Source: an uncultured Alphaproteobacteria bacterium (GTDB taxonomy: Bacteria > Pseudomonadota > Alphaproteobacteria > MPNO01 > UBA2964). From it: a stretch of DNA of 33,299 bases. Below, one piece after another: positions 25,730-33,299 of this stretch; positions within the stretch are counted from its first letter, which is position 1, and the number at the start of each line of letters is the position of its first letter. The stretch is taken from the NCBI GenBank assembly GCA_938048165.1, contig CALIBP010000042.1:1-33299 (forward strand), written 5' to 3'. A program made the translations under genes and the position numbers. Below the pieces are notes generated by a model. That model had not been told where the DNA came from, ran no database searches, and was given only the letters and a program-made list of their open reading frames with translations.

Positions 25730-27070
25730 TTATGCCACGAGAACCGGATTAATGGCGGACAGAATTAGGGCACAAAGGGCACCGCCAACAAAGACATAAA
25801 TTATATTACTCCAGCTAATAAGGCGGGTCATTGGCAGGTCGAACATCGTAGCACCGGTTACGACCGAGAGGCTGCTCAAGGAAATAGCGGTGTTCAATCC
25901 CCAGCCTGTTAGAAGCGCCTGCATAAAGACGAGGTCTGACAGGCCGGTCGGAATATTCGTAAAGAGAACAAGTAATATCGTGCCGGAGACGATGGAGTGA
26001 ATAGCCATCAGCCCCATTAGGTTCATAAACGTGATAACAAAAAATATAATAAAGGTGGGCGAGAGCATTAAGCTCTGCAACCAATCAAGAAGCCCCATAT
26101 CAGGGAGGGCTGCTTCGAAGACGGCACCGAGGATTGTGGCGAAGGTCAGGATCGCCGTTTCAGGACCTATCCGCGTTACTCTTTGACCAGTTGCACGCAG
26201 GGCTGTTGGGATGGACCCGCCAGGTGCGAGGGCAACGGCCAGCAGACAGGGCAGGGGCATTGCCAATACCAGTGCCTGCAACGTTGAAAACCCGGTGCCG
26301 AGGGCCGTTCCTACGACGAGCAAAGCGGCAATGGCAATTGGTGGCGCGACGGGTGCCAGAGTCATAAGTGATTGCCAAAGGGCCCTGAGCCCTCCTTTGC
26401 GATCAAAAAAGATGATCGATAACACGATGCAGAAGGCAGATAGCGCCAGCCCCAGAAACATGATCTGCCACAAGGGAACTTTAGGTAAATATTGGCTGGC
26501 GACTGCCATCCCTACGACAAATGGCGACCAAAGAGGAACAAGCGCCATGCCGCGCATCGCGGCAACAAAGACTTCCCGACGCTCACTTGCGGGTGCATCG
26601 CGACCAAGAATCGGTGCCATAATGGCAAACACGCCAACTTGCAGAATAGAACCAACAAGAAAACCGCCGACGACCAAGCCGCTGTCCCGTCGCTCTCGAT
26701 CGAGGGCCGTAAAAAGGCCTCGGGCCACGCCGATTTCTGGTCGCTGATCTGCCGTAGCCCGCAACAAGACGATTGTCGCCAAAAATGCGGGGAAGATGGC
26801 AGCGCGTGTTAATCCGCCCTCGATAGCGGCCCATTGATCATAGAAATAGGCCAGCGAGATCGTTGAAATCGCAAGAAAAGCGCACAGAAGTTTTACGTTC
26901 CACGTGGCCTGTGGCAGAGCAATGATTGCCAGACAGGCAAGGAGGCCAACCATAACCGTCGAAACTTGCGGTGTCGGAAACAGAACCTGAACCAGCCCGA
27001 GGATCCAAAGAAGACCAATCAACAGAACGATAAGTCGAGCTATTGGTGAATAGGGGGAGGGGCTGTTCAT
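25730..27070 (-). CDS. Polytopic inner-membrane protein, putative permease
   Basis: The 446-residue protein is almost wholly hydrophobic, with about 12 likely membrane segments. One hydrophilic cytoplasmic-like loop (about residues 110-130, GLFTALDRERRDSG) is rich in charge, and another follows ILGRDAPASERRE. The length, hydrophobic pattern and absence of EamA or MFS motifs suggest an ion-transporter-superfamily permease. I cannot name the family. The operon with an unknown membrane-anchored protein and an EamA gene suggests joint transport or membrane work. Confidence 0.7.
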   Translation of the reverse strand: MNSPSPYSPIARLIVLLIGLLWILGLVQVLFPTPQVSTVMVGLLACLAIIALPQATWNVKLLCAFLAISTISLAYFYDQWAAIEGGLTRAAIFPAFLATIVLLRATADQRPEIGVARGLFTALDRERRDSGLVVGGFLVGSILQVGVFAIMAPILGRDAPASERREVFVAAMRGMALVPLWSPFVVGMAVASQYLPKVPLWQIMFLGLALSAFCIVLSIIFFDRKGGLRALWQSLMTLAPVAPPIAIAALLVVGTALGTGFSTLQALVLAMPLPCLLAVALAPGGSIPTALRATGQRVTRIGPETAILTFATILGAVFEAALPDMGLLDWLQSLMLSPTFIIFFVITFMNLMGLMAIHSIVSGTILLVLFTNIPTGLSDLVFMQALLTGWGLNTAISLSSLSVVTGATMFDLPMTRLISWSNIIYVFVGGALCALILSAINPVLVA

Positions 27071-27265
27071 GGGATGGGGTTCTGAAACGTTGTTTATTAT
27101 CGAGTTTTGACGAGGTTTAGAAGCAAACTGGGTGCATTCAAGTTTGGCTATTTGATCGGGAAGTCTGCCAACGGCCGAAAACTTGTATCATTTTGCCTTA
27201 TAAACTCCATATTTCATACTTATGGTATTTTTGACAGTGATTGATTTGGCAAAGGAATTGGAATT

Positions 27266-27967
27266 ATGACGAACAGGGTGCTTGCAGGTCTCACAGGGGC
27301 GTTGATTTTTTTGGCAGCTGGTACCGCCGTTGCTGATAATGATAAAACACGTTTTATCGCTGTTGAAGGCAAGGGAACGGTAATTGCGGTTCCCGATATT
27401 GCCAGCATAAATGCTGGTGTCACAACGCGGGCCGATACGGCACGCGAGGCTTTATCGGCGAATAACAAGGCAATGAGTTCCTTGTTTCGGCTCCTTTCAA
27501 AATCTGGCATCGACGATAAAGATATCCGCACCAGCAATTTTAGCGTCTCGCCCTTCTATGAACGTTATGAACGTAACAAACAGCGCAAGATTGCGGGGTA
27601 TCAGGCCGCCAATCAGGTGACGGTGACGGTACGTGATTTAACGAAATTGGGTCGTTTGCTCGATGCTGTTGTCTCTGCCGGGTCAAACCGGGTGAACGGT
27701 GTCCAGTTTTCAGTCGCGGAGCCAGAAAAACTTCTCGACCAAGCGCGCCGCAAGGCGGTCAAAGATGCCATGCGAAAAGCGACACTTTACGCAGAGGCGG
27801 CGGGCTCTGAGCTCGGTAAGATTTTACAAATCCAGGAGCGCGGAATACATCATCCGAGGCCGCGTATCATGGCGGCAGAAGCTCTGCGAAGTGATAAGGC
27901 CGTGCCGGTTTCGCGTGGCACCCAGACTTTGTCGGCAACTGTTGGAATTCGTATCGAGCTCGAATAA
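27266..27967 (+). CDS. SIMPL (DUF541) domain exported protein
   Basis: The 233-residue protein has a signal peptide (likely cut after AGTAVA) and one SIMPL domain. Visible blocks are FIAVEGKGTVIAVPDIASINAGV, shortened here to the core GKGTVIAVPDIA, then IRTSNFSVSPFYERY, GYQAANQVTVTVRDL and ARRKAVKDAMRKATLYAEAAG. The family is periplasmic or surface-linked with no clear biochemical role. AAAGGAA (27251-27257) lies 8 nt before ATG. The convergent MFS gene begins its end 3 bp away. Confidence 0.9.
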   Translation: MTNRVLAGLTGALIFLAAGTAVADNDKTRFIAVEGKGTVIAVPDIASINAGVTTRADTAREALSANNKAMSSLFRLLSKSGIDDKDIRTSNFSVSPFYERYERNKQRKIAGYQAANQVTVTVRDLTKLGRLLDAVVSAGSNRVNGVQFSVAEPEKLLDQARRKAVKDAMRKATLYAEAAGSELGKILQIQERGIHHPRPRIMAAEALRSDKAVPVSRGTQTLSATVGIRIELE

Positions 27968-27970
27968 CGG

Positions 27971-29104
27971 TCAGGTAGATTCTTTAGCGATTAAGAGGAC
28001 CGGGATTAGAAGCAGTATTCCGGCAACAGACATGCCTGCCATCGCGAAGAATGCGGCCCCGTCATACAACTCGTAAAGCCAGCCCGAGGCCAGCATGGCA
28101 AAAGCCATTGTCGTGCCGACGGCAAAGCTGGAATAGAGACTTTGTGCCGTTGCGGCAAAACCCGCCGGGACGGATTTGGCAATGTAGTAAAGAGCGGCCA
28201 AATGAGTAGCGCCGAAGGTAAAGGCATGAAGCCCCTGCACCGCCACCAGTCCGGGCAAGTCGGTTGTCATGCCGAGCACCGACCAGCGGATTAGACCGGC
28301 GATGCCGCCAATCGTCAGGAAGACCACTGGCCCAATTCGGTCGATATATTTTCCGGCAATAGCGAATAATATGATCTCGGCTATTACTCCTTCAGCCCAG
28401 AGCGCACCAATGGTAATTTCATCGAGACCGTTGGCTCGCCAATGCAAGGTAGAAAAACCGTAATAAACTGCATGGCTCGCCTGGATTAAGCTCGCTGACA
28501 TCATGAAGATAATCAGTCGCTTGTTGCGAAGAATATTGAGCAAAGGTTCGAGGAAATTCTTGGTGCCAGGGGTTTCTGCCCGCGGGATCAGGTGACAACT
28601 TGCGACAGTCAAGACCAGCAGACCAATGACCAACCAAAGAATGTAGTCTGCGGGCTGTCCACGGAGGAGAATGCCGCCCCCCAGAGCGGCGGCAATAAAG
28701 GTCAAAGACCCCCATAGCCGTACTTTGCCGTAATCGATACTGCCTTCGCGTACCTTGAGCATGGTGACCGCATCCGCCATGGGCATCAGCGCAAAGAGCA
28801 AAATTGACGAAATGACGCTGATGGCAAACAGGCTCCAAAACCCGTCCGAGAAAAAGAACAGAATGTGGGTCAGGAAAGCGCCCCAGCCAAGGAAGAGGAT
28901 CATCAAGTCGGGACGACCATATCGATCAGCCCGTTGCGCCAGAAGTGGATTGATAATAGCTCGGCTCCAGGTGGCGACAGCCAGTATTAAACCGATTTCT
29001 GTCGCTGTAATTCCACGGGATTGTAGCCAAACTGGCCAGAATGGCATCAGGATGCCAATAACCGCGAATATCGCGCCGTAAAACAAAGAAATCCTGAGAG
29101 CCAT
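27971..29104 (-). CDS. MFS transporter, MFS_1-like (HcaT-type)
   Basis: The protein has about 12 membrane segments and the N-terminus ALRISLFYGAIFAVIGILMPF with WLQSRGITATEIG, typical of the MFS_1-like group that includes the phenylpropionate transporter HcaT and nucleoside/sugar symporters. The loop QRADRYGRPDLMI is motif A. The frame is open to TTG 29140, but ATG 29104 has GGAA about 9 nt upstream and matches family N-termini, giving 377 residues. It diverges from the ThDP enzyme at 29199; a shared control region of about 95 bp would separate the starts. Confidence 0.85.
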   Translation of the reverse strand: MALRISLFYGAIFAVIGILMPFWPVWLQSRGITATEIGLILAVATWSRAIINPLLAQRADRYGRPDLMILFLGWGAFLTHILFFFSDGFWSLFAISVISSILLFALMPMADAVTMLKVREGSIDYGKVRLWGSLTFIAAALGGGILLRGQPADYILWLVIGLLVLTVASCHLIPRAETPGTKNFLEPLLNILRNKRLIIFMMSASLIQASHAVYYGFSTLHWRANGLDEITIGALWAEGVIAEIILFAIAGKYIDRIGPVVFLTIGGIAGLIRWSVLGMTTDLPGLVAVQGLHAFTFGATHLAALYYIAKSVPAGFAATAQSLYSSFAVGTTMAFAMLASGWLYELYDGAAFFAMAGMSVAGILLLIPVLLIAKEST

Positions 29105-29198
29105 CGGCGAGCGTTCCATTTCGAATGCAGGGGTGTGCAATCACTGCATCGTGGGCGATACTGGTCTTAAACCAAAACCGGATTCGGGGAGACCCACA

Positions 29199-30935
29199 TT
29201 GGGAAAACAAACGATTAAGGCGGATACCACTGCCGAAGCCTATCTCACACTACTTGCCGACCGAGGTGTCGACTATCTTTTTGGTAATGCGGGAACAGAT
29301 TTTGCATCTGTGATTGAAGCGCTGTCCAAGGCACAGCTCGGTGAAGCGAAAGCGCCGACTCCTGTCACAGTGCCGCATGAAAATGTCGCGGTTGCCATGG
29401 CCCATGGTTATTACCTGGCCACCGGACGTCCGCAGGCTGTGATGTTGCATGTAACCGTCGGTACCGCGAACGGTGTTTGTGGCATCATGAATGCAGCACG
29501 TGAGCGTATTCCCATGTTGTTCTCTGCGGGTAGGACACCCGTTACAGAAGAAGGGTTGCCTGGCGCCCGCAGTATTTACATTCATTGGGCCCAGGAAATG
29601 TTTGATCAGGCAGGCATGGTCCGCGAGTTAGTAAAATGGGATTATGAACTGCGTAATCTTGAACAGCTTGAAACCGTGGTTGACCGGGCGCTGACCGTTG
29701 CGATGTCGGAACCGCGCGGACCTGTTTATTTGACCCTACCCCGCGAGATGCTGGCGGAAAACCCTGGCGACTTCACTTTTGATAGCCCAACGGTGAGAAA
29801 TGCTTCACGGGCGGGTGTACCGCATCCGAACTCGATTGATCAGGCAGCGGATATGCTGAGTAAAGCAAAGAATCCGCTGATTATTTCTTCTTCTTTTGGA
29901 CAACATCCAGAAGATGTTGCATCGCTGGAAGCACTTGCAGAACGTTTTGCCATTCCCGTCATTTGCTACCGCCCGCGCTACGTAAACTTGCCAACTGACC
30001 ATCCGATGCATGTCGGGTTTGAGCCTGCCGAACGGCTTGCGACAGCCGATGTTATTTTAACGCTGGAATCCGATGTGCCGTGGATTCCGAGCCTGCATAA
30101 AATTTCCCCTGAAGCGCAAGTGATCCAGGCCGGGGTTGATCCTCTATTCACCAACTATCCGATACGGGGGTTCCGGAGTGATCTGACATTGGCCGGTGAT
30201 CCGGCATCTACTTTGCGGGCGCTATCGGCGGCAATGACCGAAAACGCAGATCGCATTGGCGCAACCCGAAAGGAAGTCGCAGCACAAAAGGCAGCATTGG
30301 CGGAAACGCAAAAAGCGCTGTTGGAACGTCAATCTGTCGGCGGTCCGATGGAGTATCCATGGGTCGCCCATTGTATCGGCCAGGTTATGAACGAAGACGA
30401 TGCACTTGTGAGCGAGTCACAATTACCGGTCGGCTTCCTGGGTTCCCGGAAACCTGGAACTGTCTTCGGCACCAGCCCTGCCGGTGGCCTTGGTTGGGGG
30501 AATGGAGCAGCACTTGGCTTACAGCTCGGTGATCGTTCTCGGCGCGTCTTTAACGTAGCGGGCGACGGTTCCTATATGTTTGGCAACCCAACGCCGGCAC
30601 ATTTCGTTGGTGCTTCGATGGAATTACCGATCTGCACTATTATTCTTAACAACCGTATGTGGGGCTCCGTCCGGAAATCGACACTCGGACTTCACCCGGA
30701 CGGTGCTGCTTCTCGACTGAATCGTTCGCCGTTGACGGCCCTTGAACCCAATCCGGATTTCGAAAAGGTTGTTGAAGCCAATGGCGGCTATGGTGAACGG
30801 GTCGATAACGCGGAAGACCTTCCAGGTGCCCTCGAACGGGCCTTGAAGGCGGTGGATATTGAAAAGCGTCAGGCAGTCCTCAATGTACAAACGTCTTATG
30901 ACGATGCGCAGGCACTGGCAGACGCACGGCGTTAG
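29199..30935 (+). CDS. Thiamine-diphosphate-dependent enzyme (acetolactate synthase-like)
   Basis: 578 residues. The N-terminal domain has FGNAGTDFAS and the activating Glu61 in VPHENVAVAMAHGYY. The C-terminal domain has the ThDP/Mg motif GDGS (residue 455) followed 30 residues on by NN (484-485). The central domain includes NPLIISSSFGQHPEDV. It is related to acetolactate synthase, benzoylformate decarboxylase and similar carboligases or decarboxylases; the exact reaction is unknown. Start: TTG 29199 has GGGGAGA (29186-29192) 6 nt upstream. An in-frame GTG at 29133 would overlap nothing conserved. It ends directly against the convergent methyltransferase gene. Confidence 0.9.
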   Translation: MGKQTIKADTTAEAYLTLLADRGVDYLFGNAGTDFASVIEALSKAQLGEAKAPTPVTVPHENVAVAMAHGYYLATGRPQAVMLHVTVGTANGVCGIMNAARERIPMLFSAGRTPVTEEGLPGARSIYIHWAQEMFDQAGMVRELVKWDYELRNLEQLETVVDRALTVAMSEPRGPVYLTLPREMLAENPGDFTFDSPTVRNASRAGVPHPNSIDQAADMLSKAKNPLIISSSFGQHPEDVASLEALAERFAIPVICYRPRYVNLPTDHPMHVGFEPAERLATADVILTLESDVPWIPSLHKISPEAQVIQAGVDPLFTNYPIRGFRSDLTLAGDPASTLRALSAAMTENADRIGATRKEVAAQKAALAETQKALLERQSVGGPMEYPWVAHCIGQVMNEDDALVSESQLPVGFLGSRKPGTVFGTSPAGGLGWGNGAALGLQLGDRSRRVFNVAGDGSYMFGNPTPAHFVGASMELPICTIILNNRMWGSVRKSTLGLHPDGAASRLNRSPLTALEPNPDFEKVVEANGGYGERVDNAEDLPGALERALKAVDIEKRQAVLNVQTSYDDAQALADARR

Positions 30936-31718
30936 CTAGGCGAGACCTTTTACCGCAACAGCGCGGCTTTCAAAGGAAATAGAGCCGTCTTTGGCGAAGG
31001 GCAGGGTTTGTTTTAGCCGCTCGCGGACGGCATTACGCTGATCTTCCGTCATCGTTTGGTAAAATCGGCCGACATTTTGTGAGTTTTTGGTAATTGGTTG
31101 CCAGTAATCTTCGAGATCCCGGAACTGGGTCGTAAAGGAAATGGTGTTTTGCTGAACTTTCGTTACGCTTGCCGCTTCAAATATTTGGGCAATTGAATCG
31201 ATTTCGGTCATTGGTGTTCGGTTGGTGGCCCGATCCTCCATACGCTCTGGGATGATGTCTGCAACAGCTCCCCAGAAGTGCCGCGTCGTGTTCATGTTGC
31301 TATCCATATCCCAGTCATAGAGGGCAATGACACTACCGGGACGGGCCACGCGTTTCATCTCGCCAATTGCTTTTACTTTGTTGGGTACGAATTTGATCAT
31401 GAGGCCCGAAACGACCGCATCGAACGTGGAATCCTCGAACGGCAGATCTTGAGCATCGCCAACCTCAAATCGAATACCCTTGTTATCCGGGTGTTGTTTT
31501 GCGGCAGTAATGGATTTTTCCAGAGGGTCGGCTCCAGTGACAATCGAGGGCGCGCAATTTCTGGCGACAGTTTGCGCCAACATTCCGGCACCGCAACCGA
31601 CGTCGAGCCAACTTAAATTCTGCCCGGGCTGAATCCAATCAAGGAATTGGCTCGCCACCTGACGGCTCCAGCGTCCCATGAAGTTGTCGTATTCAGCGTA
31701 GGTATTGTTGTCAGACAT
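30936..31718 (-). CDS. Class I SAM-dependent methyltransferase
   Basis: The 260-residue protein (from ATG 31718) has the SAM-binding motif I WLDVGCGAGM (about residues 37-46), an acidic loop VTGADP, then DAQDLPFEDSTFDAVVS, as in Methyltransf_11/25 proteins. The acceptor substrate is unknown. ATG 31718 was chosen over GTG or upstream codons because TAAGGAA (complement of 31726-31732) lies 7 nt before it; this site overlaps the stop of the acyl-CoA synthetase, so the two genes are probably co-translated. It ends immediately beside the stop of the ThDP enzyme. Confidence 0.88.
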   Translation of the reverse strand: MSDNNTYAEYDNFMGRWSRQVASQFLDWIQPGQNLSWLDVGCGAGMLAQTVARNCAPSIVTGADPLEKSITAAKQHPDNKGIRFEVGDAQDLPFEDSTFDAVVSGLMIKFVPNKVKAIGEMKRVARPGSVIALYDWDMDSNMNTTRHFWGAVADIIPERMEDRATNRTPMTEIDSIAQIFEAASVTKVQQNTISFTTQFRDLEDYWQPITKNSQNVGRFYQTMTEDQRNAVRERLKQTLPFAKDGSISFESRAVAVKGLA

Positions 31719-31729
31719 TTTTGTGTTCC

Positions 31730-33280
31730 TTACTGCGCAGCCTGCCAAAGCTCTTTGGCGGCATTGCGGTCAATTTTTCCCCGACTGTTCTTGGGGATTT
31801 TTCCGACAATTGTAATTGTTTTCGGTCGCTTTGCTTCCGGAAGGTTTGCGATGCAATAGACTGTCAGGTCATCGGCGCTGAGATTTGAATCGGTTGTTAC
31901 CGTTACCCAACTTACGAGATTTTCGCCGTAGACCGCGTCGGGAATTCCAAACGTTACAGCCTCAAGGACATTGGGGTGTCGAGATATTAAGGCGTCGATC
32001 TCGAGCGGTGATATATTGACGCCACCCCGGATGACGACATCCTTTGCGCGGCCGGTGATGCGTAGAAAACCGTCTTCGTCCAGATAACCGAGATCGCCGG
32101 TTTTCAGGGGTTTCCCTCTTATGACCTCTATGTCGCCACCGGCATGGAGATAGGCCTGGGCGTGTTGCGCGCTGACGGTCTCGATATCACCGATGTCGCC
32201 GGGCGGTAACGGATTGCCTGCATCATCACGGATCGTGATGTTTTGATACATTCCTGCAGTCCCGACACTGCCGATGACGCGAGTGCCAGGGGCATTTGCC
32301 GCGACGATGCCGCCTTCACTCATGCCATAAAGCTGGACCAGTTCTACTCCATAGATATCTTCAAACCGCCGGTGAGCATCGGGCATGAGAGGCGCGGTAC
32401 TACAGGATACAAACCGCACACTGGCAAACACCTCTTTGCCGTTTTGAATCGGTTGTTCCAGCAACATATTCACGACCGTCGGGACCGCGACAATGATGGT
32501 GGGTTGGTGAGCCTCGATCCAGCTGACAAAGCGTGAGCGCGAAAAGTTTTTTGCGAATAGAAGAGTCGCCCCCGAAAGCATCGCGGGATTAAGCGAAATC
32601 ATATGCGCTGAGGCCCAGCTAATAGACCGAAACTCCAGAATTCGATCGTCGCTTGTTAAAGACCAGCGGTCGAGCTGGTGTTGCGCGATGGCTTGATAGT
32701 TACTGAAGCTATGCAACACACCTTTGGGCTGCGCTGATGTTCCCGACGTAAAACAGATGACGCAACGATCCTCTTTATCATTCCCGGTGTTGGGCGGGTT
32801 TTCGGGATCGAGTCGAGATAGATTGGCAAATAGCCCCGTATCGAGGGTTCTGTCGTTAAAGGAAACCCATTCTCCGACTGTCCCGTTGCCAATGGCATGC
32901 CGATTGAGGTCCTGGTGCCATAGGATCAGTGTTGGTTCGATCCGGGCAAGCATCTCGACGAGATGGTTCTGGTTTATTTCGGTATTAATGGTGCAGTAGG
33001 TCGCGCCATAGGCCTGGATACCGTAGTAGAGAATTAAGTGCTCAAGCGAGTTCTCGCCGAGGACGACGATTTTGTGATTGCTGTGAATATCTTTGTTGTG
33101 CAGAAAGTGCGCAAGACGAGCAGTCCATAAGGAAAGCTCTTCCCAGCCTATAGTTTCACCAGTATCGACAGAGATGAATGCAGGTGTATCCCCCTGATTA
33201 CAGGCGTTTTGCGCAATTTGATCCGCTAAGGAAAGGTAATCGTCAGGCAGTATTCCGGTCGGTTCTAGCGTGTCGACCAT
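31730..33280 (-). CDS. AMP-dependent acyl-CoA synthetase (ANL superfamily)
   Basis: The 516-residue protein activates a carboxylic acid with ATP, then forms a CoA thioester. All core motifs are present: the phosphate loop CFTSGTSAQPKGV (about 176-188), the A5-type YGMSEGG, the hinge KTGDLGYLDEDGFLRITGR and the catalytic Lys502 in NSRGKIDR. It is complete in the window, with ATG 33280 just inside the right edge. The substrate is unknown. Its stop overlaps the ribosome site of the methyltransferase, so it is the first gene of a small operon read to the left. Confidence 0.92.
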   Translation of the reverse strand: MVDTLEPTGILPDDYLSLADQIAQNACNQGDTPAFISVDTGETIGWEELSLWTARLAHFLHNKDIHSNHKIVVLGENSLEHLILYYGIQAYGATYCTINTEINQNHLVEMLARIEPTLILWHQDLNRHAIGNGTVGEWVSFNDRTLDTGLFANLSRLDPENPPNTGNDKEDRCVICFTSGTSAQPKGVLHSFSNYQAIAQHQLDRWSLTSDDRILEFRSISWASAHMISLNPAMLSGATLLFAKNFSRSRFVSWIEAHQPTIIVAVPTVVNMLLEQPIQNGKEVFASVRFVSCSTAPLMPDAHRRFEDIYGVELVQLYGMSEGGIVAANAPGTRVIGSVGTAGMYQNITIRDDAGNPLPPGDIGDIETVSAQHAQAYLHAGGDIEVIRGKPLKTGDLGYLDEDGFLRITGRAKDVVIRGGVNISPLEIDALISRHPNVLEAVTFGIPDAVYGENLVSWVTVTTDSNLSADDLTVYCIANLPEAKRPKTITIVGKIPKNSRGKIDRNAAKELWQAAQ

Positions 33281-33299
33281 ACTACCCTAATCCGGTACC

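Noticed and set aside
25314-25799. Plus-strand open frame of 161 codons across the unknown gene and the gap to the permease
   Set aside because: Mostly antisense to the unknown 428-residue gene, basic and without a recognisable domain or a ribosome site.
27231-27259. TTGACA at 27231 as a -35 box for the SIMPL gene
   Set aside because: The expected -10 position overlaps the ribosome binding site and has no TATAAT-like sequence.
1-33299. CRISPR arrays, tRNA or rRNA genes, insertion sequences, attachment sites
   Set aside because: No spaced direct repeats, cloverleaf-like segments, transposase motifs or long terminal inverted repeats were seen on reading; a short tRNA-like element could still be missed by eye.

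Overview
The window looks like chromosomal DNA of a free-living, probably marine alphaproteobacterium (inferred). Pointers are a DUF2336 protein, a unimodal QueF beside QueG, a very high number of EamA (drug/metabolite transporter, DMT) genes, PEP-CTERM surface proteins, and frequent GTG/TTG starts in tightly packed genes. No rRNA, tRNA, CRISPR array, insertion sequence or integrase was found.

Layout. 1-3.9 kb: the 3' end of an aldo/keto reductase, a metzincin-type protease with a PEP-CTERM tail, an HtrA-like protein that has lost two of its three catalytic residues, a tiny unknown gene, and a PEP-CTERM protein gene split by one in-frame amber codon. 3.9-7.7 kb (minus strand): the operon queA-tgt-queF-queG, which covers preQ0 to queuosine in tRNA. 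7.8-14.8 kb: an EamA transporter, a YgjP-type metallopeptidase, a DUF123/GIY-YIG protein, a DUF1932-type NAD(P) dehydrogenase, an MFS exporter, a luciferase-like flavin oxidoreductase and a DUF2336 protein. Several of these overlap tail to tail or start almost back to back.

14.9-20.9 kb is the most striking part. Six different EamA transporter genes follow one another, each joined to the next by a 4-nt ATGA or GTGA stop/start overlap, and a glutathione S-transferase closes the run through a TGATG junction. Two more EamA genes on the opposite strand (20.9-21.8 and 23.4-24.4 kb) flank a complete UbiD-type decarboxylase gene. With the copy at 7.8 kb, the window holds nine EamA genes.

24.4-33.3 kb: an operon of an unknown polytopic membrane protein, an unknown membrane-anchored protein and the last EamA gene; then a SIMPL-domain exported protein, an MFS_1-like/HcaT-like permease, a thiamine-diphosphate enzyme, and a two-gene unit of acyl-CoA synthetase and SAM methyltransferase.

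How the genes may work together. The queuosine operon is a clear functional unit. The transporter-rich region with UbiD, GST, ThDP enzyme, LLM flavoenzyme, CoA ligase and MFS permeases fits uptake, export and catabolism of small organic acids, aromatics or amino-acid-like metabolites, but no substrate can be read from the sequence. The six-gene EamA array is the best candidate here for an undescribed system: a co-translated set of diverged paralogous transporters linked to a GST.
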